A DNA stretch of 64,000 bases from Mucispirillum schaedleri (lineage in GTDB: Bacteria; Chrysiogenota; Deferribacteres; Deferribacterales; Mucispirillaceae), in assembly GCA_949287985.1 (NCBI GenBank), contig CASEIN010000031.1, forward strand, positions 1 through 64,000, written 5' to 3'. This document shows positions 1 through 9,213 of this stretch, piece by piece (within the stretch, counting starts at the first letter, position 1; each line of letters starts with the position of its first letter). Under the pieces are notes generated by a model, which was not told the origin of the DNA, searched no databases, and worked only from the letters and a program-made list of their open reading frames with translations. The position numbers and the translations under genes were made by a program.

Positions 1-415
1 CTTCTATTATATCTGATATCTGGCGGGTGCTTAAACCCTTGGCATACATTGATATGATTTTCTGGTCTATGGATGATATATCTTTTTGACGCTTCTTCAC
101 TATCTGGGGTTCAAAACTAGATTGTCTATCCTGGGGAACTGATATCTCTAACTCACCAAAATTACCGCTGATTGTTTTGTTTTTATAACCATTGCGGTAA
201 TCTTTATTATCTGAACGCTCTGATTTGCTGTAACCTAAATGAGCATCCATTTCTGTTTCCATCATCTCTTTGATGGTACCACCTAACAGGTCTTTTAAGG
301 CTTCTTGAATATCATTAGCTGATTTAATATCATATTCTGATAATAAATTCGCTATTATTTGACGCTTACCCTCCGTCATTACTACTTTGTGTACTGGTTT
401 CTTCATTCGTGCCAT
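1..415 (-). CDS. IS256-family (Mutator-type) transposase, N-terminal part
   Basis: The visible 138 residues match the N-terminal region of IS256-family DDE transposases. They include the EMMETEMDAHLGY block, SERSDNKDYRNGY, VPQDRQSSFEPQIV, KKRQKDISSIDQKIISMYAK and GLSTRQISDIIE. The start ATG follows a clear GAAAGGAG ribosome site. The protein is cut by the window edge, so the catalytic DDE residues cannot be seen and integrity cannot be judged. It would mobilise its own element by cut-and-paste or copy-out transposition, as known for the family. Confidence 0.9.
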   Translation of the reverse strand, partial: MARMKKPVHKVVMTEGKRQIIANLLSEYDIKSANDIQEALKDLLGGTIKEMMETEMDAHLGYSKSERSDNKDYRNGYKNKTISGNFGELEISVPQDRQSSFEPQIVKKRQKDISSIDQKIISMYAKGLSTRQISDIIE

Positions 416-494
416 ACTTAAGCTCCTTTCATATTTTTTTAGTATATCATAGAAAACTTAAGTTTGCACTATTTACAGACTTTTTTTCACAGGC
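1..494 (-). mobile_element. IS256-family insertion sequence, one end only
   Basis: The element contains the 5' part of an IS256-type transposase and runs off the left window edge. Its right boundary is inferred near the GAGCCTGTGAAAAAAAG sequence (minus strand) just upstream of the transposase leader, which looks like a terminal inverted repeat, followed by ordinary AT-rich host sequence. The other end, the second inverted repeat and the target duplication are outside the window, so the exact boundary is uncertain. Confidence 0.6.
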
Positions 495-518
495 TCGTTA
501 AATATAATATTTGTTAAA

Positions 519-2174
519 CTATATCAACTTTTCAGGTATAATCTTTAGTAAAAATGTTGTAATTCGTTTTAATAGTGTTGTATCTGGGCTGTGAGATGAT
601 ATTATGACTTTACCATCTCTATTTGTTTTCCATTTTATTTTGCCATTATCATCGTAAAGACGCCATGAAATATATTCAGACATATCTTGCTCCATAGCCT
701 GTCTTAAAATTTTTGCAAAATCCTCATTGAAAAATGCGGCAATAACTTCTGTATTATATATTGCAGACCTGCCATCTAGATTAAAACTTCCTATCCAGCT
801 TATTTTATCGTCTACTACTATTGTTTTGCTATGCAATGATGCACCAGAATTATGTCTGTTATAGACTTTATAGCCTTCGTTACGAAATTCATAAATATTG
901 ACACCATTTCTTATTAAGTCATCTCTATATCTGTCCCAGCCAGAATATACTACAGTGGCATCTGTTGAAGAAAGTGAGTTTGTTAATATATTTATATCTA
1001 TACCACTTTTTGTTCCCTTAATTAAGTTTTCTGTACCATTTTTACCAGGCACAAAATATGCAGCTGATACATATATAGATTTTTTAGTTTCTTTCCATAA
1101 CCCATCAAGTGCATCTATTATTGGGCTTATTTGTTCGCCACCCTCTGCTTTTTTAGGACTGTCTGCAATTAGTCTTGCATTGCCCCAGTAGATAGGGAAT
1201 TTTTTTGCATTATAGCTTTCTATAAATATTTTAACAGCTTCATTAAATATTTCTTTTTCCTGCTGATAATAAGCAGATTTTGAAACTATATCATTAACTA
1301 AATTTTCTAATTCTTTAGGGTTATTATGGTTTGGAAATACATCTACAGGGATAGATTTGTGATATGCCCAGTATTCTTCAAATGAACCTAGTGCATCTTG
1401 AGCAAGTTTTCCAATAAAAAGCACATCAGTATCTGAAAAATTCATCTCAGCACTATCATCAAAATAGTTGCTTGCAACATTTCTGCCGCCAATTATTACA
1501 GCAGAGCCATCAACTATAAAAAGTTTATTATGCATTCTGTAATTAAGGCGTGATATATTAAATAAAAACTGCGGATATTTTAATATTTTTGAGCGATATT
1601 CGTAAGGGTTAAATACTTTTACTTGTATATTTGGATGATAGTTTAGAAGCATAATATCGCTTGTATCAGAAGAAAGCCCGTTATCATCTACTATTATTCT
1701 AACCTTTACTCCCCTGTCTGCTGCCATTTTTAATTCATGCATTAATATTCTTGATGTTACATCGTTTTCATATATATATGTTTGGAGTTCTACGCTGTAT
1801 CTAGCCATTCGAACTAAAGCAATACGGTGTAAAAATGCAACTTTACCACTTTTTATAAGCATAGCACCACTTTTTTTAGGGTTATCAATAAGCTCATCTT
1901 TATAAACTGAGCTTATAGGTGTATCAAGAATATTAAATGGTGGGATAATAATTTTAGCAGATATTTTATTTTTATAATCTCGTGGCAGATTTTTTGTAGA
2001 GTATATTACTGTGGCACTACTTGCAATTAAAACTATACCTAAGATTATAAAAAAAGTTATTAACATATATCTACTCCTTTTTTTTGCATGTAGATTTTTA
2101 CGTATACGTAACACAGCAAATATTACTAAACCTGCAATAATTAATTGAAAAATACTTGTAAAAAAAGCTACCAT
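519..2174 (-). CDS. Cardiolipin synthase / phospholipase D family protein (ClsC-like)
   Basis: Two HKD phosphatidyltransferase motifs are present. The first is MHNKLFIVDG near residue 214 (followed by GGRNVASNYFDD) and the second is LHSKTIVVDD near residue 448 (followed by GSFNLDGRSAIYNTE). The spacing and the GGRN and NTE blocks resemble ClsC/YmdC of enterics more than ClsA. Two hydrophobic N-terminal helices would anchor it in the inner membrane. The expected role is cardiolipin synthesis from phosphatidylglycerol and/or phosphatidylethanolamine. I chose the ATG preceded by AAGG with 7-nt spacing; an upstream TTG would add 14 residues but lacks a ribosome site. Other phospholipase D activities cannot be excluded. 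Confidence 0.85.
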   Translation of the reverse strand: MVAFFTSIFQLIIAGLVIFAVLRIRKNLHAKKRSRYMLITFFIILGIVLIASSATVIYSTKNLPRDYKNKISAKIIIPPFNILDTPISSVYKDELIDNPKKSGAMLIKSGKVAFLHRIALVRMARYSVELQTYIYENDVTSRILMHELKMAADRGVKVRIIVDDNGLSSDTSDIMLLNYHPNIQVKVFNPYEYRSKILKYPQFLFNISRLNYRMHNKLFIVDGSAVIIGGRNVASNYFDDSAEMNFSDTDVLFIGKLAQDALGSFEEYWAYHKSIPVDVFPNHNNPKELENLVNDIVSKSAYYQQEKEIFNEAVKIFIESYNAKKFPIYWGNARLIADSPKKAEGGEQISPIIDALDGLWKETKKSIYVSAAYFVPGKNGTENLIKGTKSGIDINILTNSLSSTDATVVYSGWDRYRDDLIRNGVNIYEFRNEGYKVYNRHNSGASLHSKTIVVDDKISWIGSFNLDGRSAIYNTEVIAAFFNEDFAKILRQAMEQDMSEYISWRLYDDNGKIKWKTNRDGKVIISSHSPDTTLLKRITTFLLKIIPEKLI

Positions 2175-2271
2175 AACCCAACCTTGAAATTTAGTAAGTC
2201 TAGCATAAAAATACAAGTATTATCAATAAAAATAATATGCAAATTTTTAACAAAAGAGTATAATATATTAA

Positions 2272-4548
2272 TTAACTGCAGCTTTCACATATTTCTTCAT
2301 CACTGTAATTTGCTTTAGGTGTCTTCATATAATAAAGTGTTTTTATACCAAGCTCCATTGCATATTTTATATCTTCCCATAAAGCTTTCGCTGATTCTGG
2401 TTTTTTATAATAAAGAGTGATAGATTGTGCTTGGTCAATATATTTTTGCCTTATTGCTGCAAGTTCTATAATTGTTTTTGCTGGAATATCCCAGCATCGT
2501 TCATAGAACATTCTATTTTCTTTAATATTAGCAACAAGTGTAGGCAGGTTTTGGATACCTTCTTCCATATAGAAAAGGTCCATAACAGGCTCAATAGATT
2601 CTGTAGCATTAATGCTTTTACCACTTGTAGCAGTTGGTGCAATAGCTGCCACATAAGAAAAACGAATACCAAATGTTTTTATATCATCAGCTAATCTATT
2701 CCATTTTTTCTTATCAACCTTTAAATTAAATGATTTATAATCAAATAATGATAAATGAAATGGAGTTTTTCCACTATGCCATTTTGAGTTTTTAAATGCA
2801 GGGTATGGTCCGCGTTCTTTAGCCAATGAACAGGCAGCAGAATATAAGTGAAAATATAAATCATCAAAAAGTGCATTAGTAAATTCTTTTGCTTTCTCAT
2901 CTGTAAATTTTATTTTATTTTTTGCAAGCAGGTTAGCATAATTTAGCACACCTATGCCTATTGGTCTATTTTTCTTATTAGCAGCTTCCCCCTCTTTTAC
3001 TGGGTAAAACTGGGAATCTATTATATTATCGCAGCCCCTAAGCAAAGTATATGAAAATTCAGACTTTTGTTTATAATCCATATTATCCCATGATATAAGG
3101 TTAATAGAACAAAGATTACATATACCTATTTCACCACTTTTTTTTACCTGATGTATTTCATACTCATTATCTTCATTTAAATAAAGTTTTTCAGATATCA
3201 GTTTTGAAGCAGATGATGGCACAAGCACTTCAGTACATAAATTAGATGCACCAACAAATGTATTTAAAACAGACTGTTCATTAATATTATCAACAAAAGT
3301 TAAGTATAGATTACCACTTTCTGTGCGTATTTTTAATATAAGATAAAGTAAATCTTTTGCTTTAATAGTTTTTTTTCTAATACCCGGTTTTGTTTCATAG
3401 TAAAGGTAGGCTTTATCAAACTCTTTACCATATGTAGTATTTAATAGTGGAGTTTCTTTTGGGTCAAAAAGGGTGATATCCCCATTTTGTTCCACTCGTT
3501 CTTTAAAAATATTATGAATACGAATGGAATACATTAATTTTCTAGCCCTTGTATCTTCTGTACCACCTGCATCTTTTAACATTACCATATCCTGCACATC
3601 ATAATGCCAGAAAGGAAAAGTAATAACACATGAGCCTTTACGTTTACTTTGCTGGTTAAAAGCAGAAATTGTCTGCTCTACTCTCTTAATAAAAGGCACA
3701 GGACCGTCAGAAGTGCCATTAAATGAAGCAATTTTTGAGCCTGATGCACGAATATTTGATACATCATAAGCAATACCACCAGAAAATTTTGAGTATAAAG
3801 CAATATTTGAATCAGTTTGGTTTAAGCTCCATGTATCATCATCTGGAGTATTTAATACGCATGATGCCAGCTGTGCATTATTGTAGCCACTGTTCATAAT
3901 ACGTGGCGTAGCAAAAGTTATCTTATGCAGGCTTAACATATCATATGTATCTTTAATAAGCTGCATACGCTTTTTCTTATCATCATTATAAAAAGAATAC
4001 ATAGCAGCAACCATATAAGTAATCTGCGGCAGCTCAAGTTTTTTATTTTTTATGGTTTTACAGTATTTAGTAAAGAATATATTAAGTGCTTTATAGGTAA
4101 AAATAAAATCTCTATCTGGCACTATCATATCATTTAACATATCAATTTCTTTGTGTGTAAATGAGTTTATAAATTCTTTATTATATACACCACCAGATAC
4201 ACCGCGAGTAAGCACTAAACTTAAATGGGGATACTGACCTGTTTTTTTAAGCCCGTAAGTTTCTTTATATATTTTCATTAAATAAAGCTTTTCTGCTATC
4301 TCATCATATTCAGTATAAAGTGGGCTTATATTATTTACTGCCGTATTAATTAAAGCATCATAAAGGTCAGTTATTTTCATTTTATTATTGATTTTAATAT
4401 TTAAATCGTTAAGCAGTTTGTTTGTAAAAGCATCTTTACCACCAGTAGCCCATGAAGTAACTTTCCTAAGTTTTTCTTCATTATATGGCTCATGCCTGCC
4501 ATCTCTTTTTATTATTATATGTTTTTTACCTTCTGCTAAAGTAACCAT
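2272..4548 (-). CDS. nrdA: Ribonucleoside-diphosphate reductase class Ia, alpha subunit
   Basis: This is the catalytic large subunit that reduces NDPs to dNDPs in the cytoplasm with NrdB. An ATP-cone lies at residues about 10-100 (IIIKRDGRHEPYNEEKL). The reducing cysteine pair is in LASCVLNT and IGICNLCS. The active-site NLCTE block holds the thiyl-radical cysteine with its Asn and Glu partners. A tyrosine dyad (KTLYYMKT) near the C-terminus serves radical transfer, and the C-terminal CESC is the thioredoxin/glutaredoxin-reducible pair. The length of 758 aa is typical. The gene lies 8 bp after nrdB and has its own AAGGTGA ribosome site, so the two form an operon under the upstream B12 riboswitch. 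Confidence 0.97.
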   Translation of the reverse strand: MVTLAEGKKHIIIKRDGRHEPYNEEKLRKVTSWATGGKDAFTNKLLNDLNIKINNKMKITDLYDALINTAVNNISPLYTEYDEIAEKLYLMKIYKETYGLKKTGQYPHLSLVLTRGVSGGVYNKEFINSFTHKEIDMLNDMIVPDRDFIFTYKALNIFFTKYCKTIKNKKLELPQITYMVAAMYSFYNDDKKKRMQLIKDTYDMLSLHKITFATPRIMNSGYNNAQLASCVLNTPDDDTWSLNQTDSNIALYSKFSGGIAYDVSNIRASGSKIASFNGTSDGPVPFIKRVEQTISAFNQQSKRKGSCVITFPFWHYDVQDMVMLKDAGGTEDTRARKLMYSIRIHNIFKERVEQNGDITLFDPKETPLLNTTYGKEFDKAYLYYETKPGIRKKTIKAKDLLYLILKIRTESGNLYLTFVDNINEQSVLNTFVGASNLCTEVLVPSSASKLISEKLYLNEDNEYEIHQVKKSGEIGICNLCSINLISWDNMDYKQKSEFSYTLLRGCDNIIDSQFYPVKEGEAANKKNRPIGIGVLNYANLLAKNKIKFTDEKAKEFTNALFDDLYFHLYSAACSLAKERGPYPAFKNSKWHSGKTPFHLSLFDYKSFNLKVDKKKWNRLADDIKTFGIRFSYVAAIAPTATSGKSINATESIEPVMDLFYMEEGIQNLPTLVANIKENRMFYERCWDIPAKTIIELAAIRQKYIDQAQSITLYYKKPESAKALWEDIKYAMELGIKTLYYMKTPKANYSDEEICESCS

Positions 4549-4556
4549 ATTTCACC

Positions 4557-5639
4557 TTATAAATCATTTTTAAGTGTGCCTTTTTGGTATGAAGTATTAG
4601 ATGTTTCCTGTAAGGCTGCATTTTGTTTATTAATATTTCTATAGTTATTAAAAAAATCAATAATATCAGTTTTTTCTGATTTCATATATGGGTTGTCATT
4701 AACGCCTATATCTTTTAACCTAATATTTGCCCAGTATTTAATAAAACTTGCTGATATTTGGCTGTTTATACCTGCAACTTCATGGTCATCAAAAAGATAT
4801 TTTGCCCATAATATTTCCTGTTCTACTACATTTTGAGCTATTTCGTTTGCCATTTTAGCAAAGGTGCCGTTATCAAATAAGTATTTAAAGCCCTGTTCTT
4901 CTTCTTTTGATAAAATATTTAAAACATTTTTACCTGTAACCACATGGACTGATAATTCATCATGGGCAATTAATTTAATAGTTTTAGTAAAACCTGAAAT
5001 TGCATTATCATAGTTATCATTAATAATAAAAGTAACTAGAAATGAAAAAGGAAACTTTATACCTTCTAAAAAATATATCCCTAAAAGCAGGCGTAAAAGA
5101 GCAGTTTGTTTTTCTTCCATACTATATTTATTGCTGTTTTCTATACATATTTCAGATACCTTATCAAAGAGTTCGCATTCACTTTCCATACGTTTTTTTA
5201 CAAATTCATCAGTATATACTAAATCTAAAGTAAGGGCAGCAGCATGGCCAAATACTTCTGAAAGCCCATAAGAATATGATTCTGCATGTATTGCTTCTTC
5301 AATGGCAATACGAGCATATAGAAGGCTCCAGATAGAGCTTGTAACAACTTGAGAAAGCACATAGCTGATACCACTTGTTACACCACTATCCATTAATGTT
5401 TGATATGCAATATTAAGTTTAAAAGCACGTTTTACATCTGGTGGCAGGTTTTGAAATTTAGTTTTATCTGATTTATAATCAATTTCTTTTGTAAACCAAG
5501 TGTTTGCTTCACTTATCTCTTTTAGTTTCCTTGCAATATCATGGGTAATATTATCAATACGAATATAATTACCAAATTTTCCAAAAAATATTTTTTCATT
5601 TTCTACTTTAAATGAAATATCTAATACTGGTTTTGTCAT
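4557..5639 (-). CDS. nrdB: Ribonucleoside-diphosphate reductase class Ia, beta subunit
   Basis: This is the small R2 subunit that carries the di-iron tyrosyl-radical cofactor. EEAIHAESY gives ligands E115 and H118 and radical tyrosine Y122, the same numbers as in E. coli. KEIDYKSD and FLEGIKF supply further carboxylate ligands. The C-terminal SYQKG resembles the SYLVG radical-transfer tyrosine region. The last ligand motif reads HDELSVH (E228, H232), ExxxH instead of the usual ExxH; this was checked in the DNA and there is no frameshift. I start at the ATG with AAGGAT upstream (360 aa); a TTG 21 codons earlier has no ribosome site. First gene of the nrdBA operon. Confidence 0.96.
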   Translation of the reverse strand: MTKPVLDISFKVENEKIFFGKFGNYIRIDNITHDIARKLKEISEANTWFTKEIDYKSDKTKFQNLPPDVKRAFKLNIAYQTLMDSGVTSGISYVLSQVVTSSIWSLLYARIAIEEAIHAESYSYGLSEVFGHAAALTLDLVYTDEFVKKRMESECELFDKVSEICIENSNKYSMEEKQTALLRLLLGIYFLEGIKFPFSFLVTFIINDNYDNAISGFTKTIKLIAHDELSVHVVTGKNVLNILSKEEEQGFKYLFDNGTFAKMANEIAQNVVEQEILWAKYLFDDHEVAGINSQISASFIKYWANIRLKDIGVNDNPYMKSEKTDIIDFFNNYRNINKQNAALQETSNTSYQKGTLKNDL

Positions 5640-5664
5640 ATAATTATCCTTAATACATAAAATA

Positions 5665-5741
5665 CTAACTAGGCAGGCAGTGATATTTTTAAGCGAGGTC
5701 AATGCACAAAAATATTAAGTAACTACCTGCATAGTTAGTTA
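5665..5741 (-). promoter_or_regulatory. Candidate riboswitch expression platform with two alternative hairpins
   Basis: On the minus strand two 13-nt arms, CTAACTATGCAGG and CCTGCCTAGTTAG, can pair at 12 of 13 positions. The distal arm is followed by TATTTTAT. A competing short hairpin (TAACTA...TAGTTA) uses part of the same upstream arm. Mutually exclusive helices between a riboswitch and the first gene are what an attenuator looks like. The weak T-tract leaves open whether control acts on termination or on translation. This is inference from sequence complementarity only. Confidence 0.45.
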
Positions 5742-5787
5742 TAAAAGTGGTGAATAAAATTTAGATTAATAAGAGTACACACACATA

Positions 5788-5941
5788 AGTTAGCTTCCCT
5801 CCGAAGAATATTGATGAGATAAGTATATCCTGACTTGCCTTCATCCTCTACCCGCCTTCCCGAAAAACAGTGGCATAATGGGTTTTGTCTGGCATACAGT
5901 TGCGGGGGCAGTGCAGGCCTTTAACCTGCTTCCACTTAACT
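5788..5941 (-). promoter_or_regulatory. Cobalamin (adenosylcobalamin) riboswitch
   Basis: The minus strand carries the conserved B12 elements in order: a GCAGG...CCTGC stem, CTGCCCCCGCAACTGT, the B12 box GCCACTG...CGGGAAGGC, AAGTCAGGATATAC, and closing P1 arms AGTTA/TAACT. It sits about 150 nt upstream of nrdB and is read in the same direction. B12 binding normally switches the downstream genes off. Placed before a class Ia (cobalamin-independent) reductase it would repress nrdBA when B12 is plentiful. Confidence 0.93.
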
Positions 5942-6135
5942 CTGATTTATATCTATCAGAAAAAAAAATTATATTCAAGAGTAAATTTTTACTAAAATTA
6001 TAAATTGTTGATATAAGAGTAAAAAAACTTTATAACACTTGAATTGTCTTAATATCTATATGCAGTAATTCAAATAATCGGTTGATTTTTATTAGTTAGA
6101 TGTTTAGAGTAGTAATATATACATTTGGGAGTGAA

Positions 6136-7191
6136 ATGCGTTATATACTCATAATTTGTTTTTTATTTATACCATTATTTTCTTATGGTGAAGTAAAAAA
6201 AATCACAAAGACAGAGCGAGTAGTTGTTCCTCAAAACCAGTCAGTAGAACAGGTTTTAAAGTATACTGGAGAAAAACTTGCAAGGCTTGCAGCAGAGGAA
6301 GCAGGTGTTGCCATATCTACTGATACTGTTTTAGTTGATGGAAAAATATCTAAAGATGAAATCAAAATGCAGACAAGTGCCATTGCCCAAAAAGAAACAA
6401 AACTTTTAAAACAGGAAACTATAAAAGGTGTTACATATATTACTGTGCAGGTTACAGCTACTGTAGATTCTGCTGAGCTTGATGCTTTTTTAAGGCAGCT
6501 TATGCAAAATGAAGCCTTAAAAAAAGAACTAGAACAGGAAAGAAAAGCAAAGCTTGATTTAGAGAAAAAATTAAAAAATGCTTCTAAAGAAGAATATGAT
6601 AAAACATTAAGTAAAGAGGCAGAAAATATTGCAAAAGTGCAGGCTGCAAGGCAAAAACATCTTGAAATAGAGATGGCAAATGCAAAACAGCAGTTAATGG
6701 AGGCAGAACGCAGGCAGAAACAGGCAGAATTAGAAGCGGTGCAGGAATTAGAGCGTTTAGAAAAAGAATATAAAGCTCAAGATGCAGCATTAAAGAAAAA
6801 AATAGCTGAAGAAAAAAATGCAGAAGTTAAAGTTGAAATGGAATATCAGGCACTTTTAGCAGAGCTTACGCAAAATGCATTAATAAATGATAAAACATTA
6901 GATGCAGCAGCAAGTGATACTATTGAGATGATTGTAATAGATGCAGCAAGTGTTCGTGTTAATTTTGCTGCATTAATCAAAGAGTATAAGACCGTTACAG
7001 ATGCTAATAATAAAAAACTAAAACAGCTTCATGATAACCAGTTAAAACTTGTTAAAAATCAAACTTTTCAAGAAACAAAGCCTAAAAAGGGTGAATGGGA
7101 GCAAACAGACGAGTATAAAAACAGACTAGTAGAATATGAACGGAATAAAAAAGATTTTGAAAAAATAAAAAGGATAAAATACAATATATAA
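6136..7191 (+). CDS. Secreted coiled-coil protein, 5' part of a frameshifted gene
   Basis: I do not recognise a named family. The chosen ATG has GGGAGTG upstream and begins a signal peptide (MRYILIICFLFIPLFSYG); an earlier ATG lacks both. Residues about 30-130 resemble the repeated alpha/beta unit found in secreted LPP20/FlgT-like proteins. From about 135 to 260 the protein is a charged Lys/Glu/Ala-rich coiled coil. The C-terminal segment (KPKKGEWEQTDEYKNR) should continue into the next reading frame, but a stop intervenes. The following open frame completes a plausible outer-membrane protein, so this looks like the front half of a broken or phase-switched gene. Confidence 0.7.
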   Translation: MRYILIICFLFIPLFSYGEVKKITKTERVVVPQNQSVEQVLKYTGEKLARLAAEEAGVAISTDTVLVDGKISKDEIKMQTSAIAQKETKLLKQETIKGVTYITVQVTATVDSAELDAFLRQLMQNEALKKELEQERKAKLDLEKKLKNASKEEYDKTLSKEAENIAKVQAARQKHLEIEMANAKQQLMEAERRQKQAELEAVQELERLEKEYKAQDAALKKKIAEEKNAEVKVEMEYQALLAELTQNALINDKTLDAAASDTIEMIVIDAASVRVNFAALIKEYKTVTDANNKKLKQLHDNQLKLVKNQTFQETKPKKGEWEQTDEYKNRLVEYERNKKDFEKIKRIKYNI

Positions 7192-8203
7192 AAAAACTTA
7201 TAACGAAAAAATAGAAAAAAATAAGATAGATACTACAAAATCATTGGTGAAAGCATTAGAACCACTATATAAAAGGCTGCAAAAGTATTCTAATGGGCAA
7301 TATACATCAACAAACACAGCAAAAGCTGTTATTTCATTTGGAGAGCGTAATATAGACCACTTACGGCTACCTATATATATAAAATATAACGGTAAAAAGT
7401 ATAGTTTTGATTATAAATTTGGCAGTGTAGAAGAATTTAGGACAATGTATGAAACAAGGGGTAGTTTTAAGGCAATCCCACTTTTTGGTGCAGAAGCAAA
7501 GGGCAGCAGTCATGCACAATCATATTTAACAGGATTTAATGTGGTTCATCTTGGTAATAATAGAACTCAATTTTTTAAAGTAGATGCTGATTATAACATA
7601 TTTCCAGAGATAGTAGAATATGAAAAAATGTTGGAAGTTCTTAACCCTAAACCTAAAGAAGAACCAGTTAAAAAATCTGAAATAAAACGTCATACATCAG
7701 ATACGTATTCAAGATATCGTAACTCTATAGATCATTTTATGCTCTATGGTGTTTATAATGGCTTGGGTTTTGATATTGATAGCTATATGGTAGATATAGA
7801 TGCACAGTTACATTTTAAGTTTGGCGACTGGTTTGGTATATACTTTAATGGTGGTTTCTTTACTGGCTTTTATGATTTGGGCTACAATAAAAAATCCGAT
7901 TATTATGATTATTATGGCAGTTCATCAAGTAGTACAAGTACAGAAAGTTCAGATTTCATTTTACATGCAGGTATGGGGATAGATTTATATTTCAATGATA
8001 TAAGTATGATGTTTGTTGAAGCAAATGCAGGGTATGTATGGTCTAGTGATTATTTTAATAGATTTGTATTATTAGCAAAAGCTGGTATTGGCTTACATTC
8101 AATAGGTAACACTAAAATGCGCCTTAATTTATTTATAGAGCATACGTTCTTAGATCTGGTTAAAAAGCAAGTACCATTTTTTGGAGTAGGATTTCAATTT
8201 TAG
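7178..8203 (+). pseudogene. Outer-membrane barrel-like 3' part of the frameshifted gene
   Basis: This frame is open from the point where the upstream gene stops and has no credible start: the first candidates are TTG/GTG without a ribosome site. It reads smoothly on from the upstream product (YKKTYNEKIEKNK). Adding one TA to the TATATA tract at the junction would join the two halves into one protein of about 690 aa. The C-terminal 150 residues alternate aromatic and small residues and end in GVGFQF, a terminal Phe typical of outer-membrane beta barrels. There is a low-complexity Ser/Thr loop before residue 250. It could be a true pseudogene, a reversible variant or a sequencing error. Confidence 0.65.
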
Positions 8204-8231
8204 ATTAAAAAAATTATGAATTATATAAGAA

Positions 8232-8801
8232 TTAGTTAGCAGATATTTGGTTATATTCAGCAAGTAAATCATCAGATGGAGCAAGTAGTACCCGTTCAAT
8301 ATACGGGTACTTACCTTTAACACTTGTATAAATTTCTTTTAAGTCATCACTGTTTAAAATATCCTGCAACTGAGATTTGTAAACAGAAGCAAAAGTATTA
8401 TGGCTTAAATCTTCAGCTATAAAACGCTGGCATACTTCATTGCAAGCCTGCAGCACTTTTTCAGCAGCCTGTTTTCTTGCTCGTTCATGTTTACCAATAT
8501 TACCTTCTTCAGGTGTAACACTTGCTATTTCATTATAATCTTTTATAGCAGAATTTAAAAGCACCTGCATATCGTTATTAATAGATACTTCCTGCAGACG
8601 TTTAAATTGTTCTAAAAGCGTATTATGTTCGTGCTTAAGTTGAGCAAGCCTGTCATTAGTTTCATTAAGGTGCTGTTTTAACCTCATAATTTCATCTAAG
8701 TGATTATCGCCAGTTTCACTTGATTTTTTAACGGAAAACAATGCAAATACACTAATGCAGGCAGCAACAAAAGCAAGAAAAATAGAAATAAATGTTGCCA
8801 T
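8232..8801 (-). CDS. Hypothetical membrane-anchored coiled-coil protein
   Basis: The family is unknown to me. One hydrophobic helix (residues about 3-24) begins the protein. A heptad-rich stretch with MRLKQHLNETNDRLAQLKHE follows from 38 to 80, and the remainder is a soluble helical region rich in Ala, Glu and Lys. This arrangement suggests an inner-membrane anchor with a cytoplasmic or periplasmic coiled coil. The ATG is preceded by GGGAGGC, a strong ribosome site. It is convergent with the frameshifted gene and followed by no obvious partner. Confidence 0.75.
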   Translation of the reverse strand: MATFISIFLAFVAACISVFALFSVKKSSETGDNHLDEIMRLKQHLNETNDRLAQLKHEHNTLLEQFKRLQEVSINNDMQVLLNSAIKDYNEIASVTPEEGNIGKHERARKQAAEKVLQACNEVCQRFIAEDLSHNTFASVYKSQLQDILNSDDLKEIYTSVKGKYPYIERVLLAPSDDLLAEYNQISAN

Positions 8802-8940
8802 ATTTGCCTCCCGAATAATAAAGCATTTTTACCTTCATAAGTCAAGAAGCAAATATAGTGCCAAAAGAGTGAGTAATCTTTAACATTATATAGTTATAAA
8901 TATGAGGTATTATGCAAAACAACGTATATATTTATCAACA

Positions 8941-8970
8941 AAAAAGCTCACCATAAAGATGAGCTTTTTA
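8941..8970 (-). terminator. Bidirectional rho-independent terminator after tRNA-Arg
   Basis: AAAAAGCTCA and TGAGCTTTTT form a 10-bp stem with a 9-nt loop, giving T-rich tails on both strands. It lies 5 bp beyond the 3' end of the tRNA gene. Confidence 0.8.
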
Positions 8971-8974
8971 GAAG

Positions 8975-9048
<74 letters not shown>

Positions 9049-9213
9049 ATATTAGAATATATCTTTAACTATATATTTACTAATTTGTCAAGTAAATATT
9101 TTAAAAAATATAGATTTCTTGAATTTAATAAGTAATATATAAAAAATTTTCTTGCTTATGGTATGCCCATATGGTAAAAGTGATGTTTGAATGATATAGT
9201 ATAAAGAGGTATA

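Noticed and set aside
1-494. A complete insertion sequence
   Set aside because: Only one end and the N-terminal 138 codons are visible; the rest is outside the window.
5640-5790. NrdR boxes upstream of nrdB
   Set aside because: I found no pair of ACACTATATATAGTGT-like palindromes. Control appears to be by the riboswitch.
7186-7200. Programmed -1 frameshift at the A-rich stretch (A AAA AAC) joining the two halves of the split gene
   Set aside because: The slippery heptamer lies after the in-frame stop, and a -1 shift leads to the wrong frame. The frames are related by +1 (or -2).
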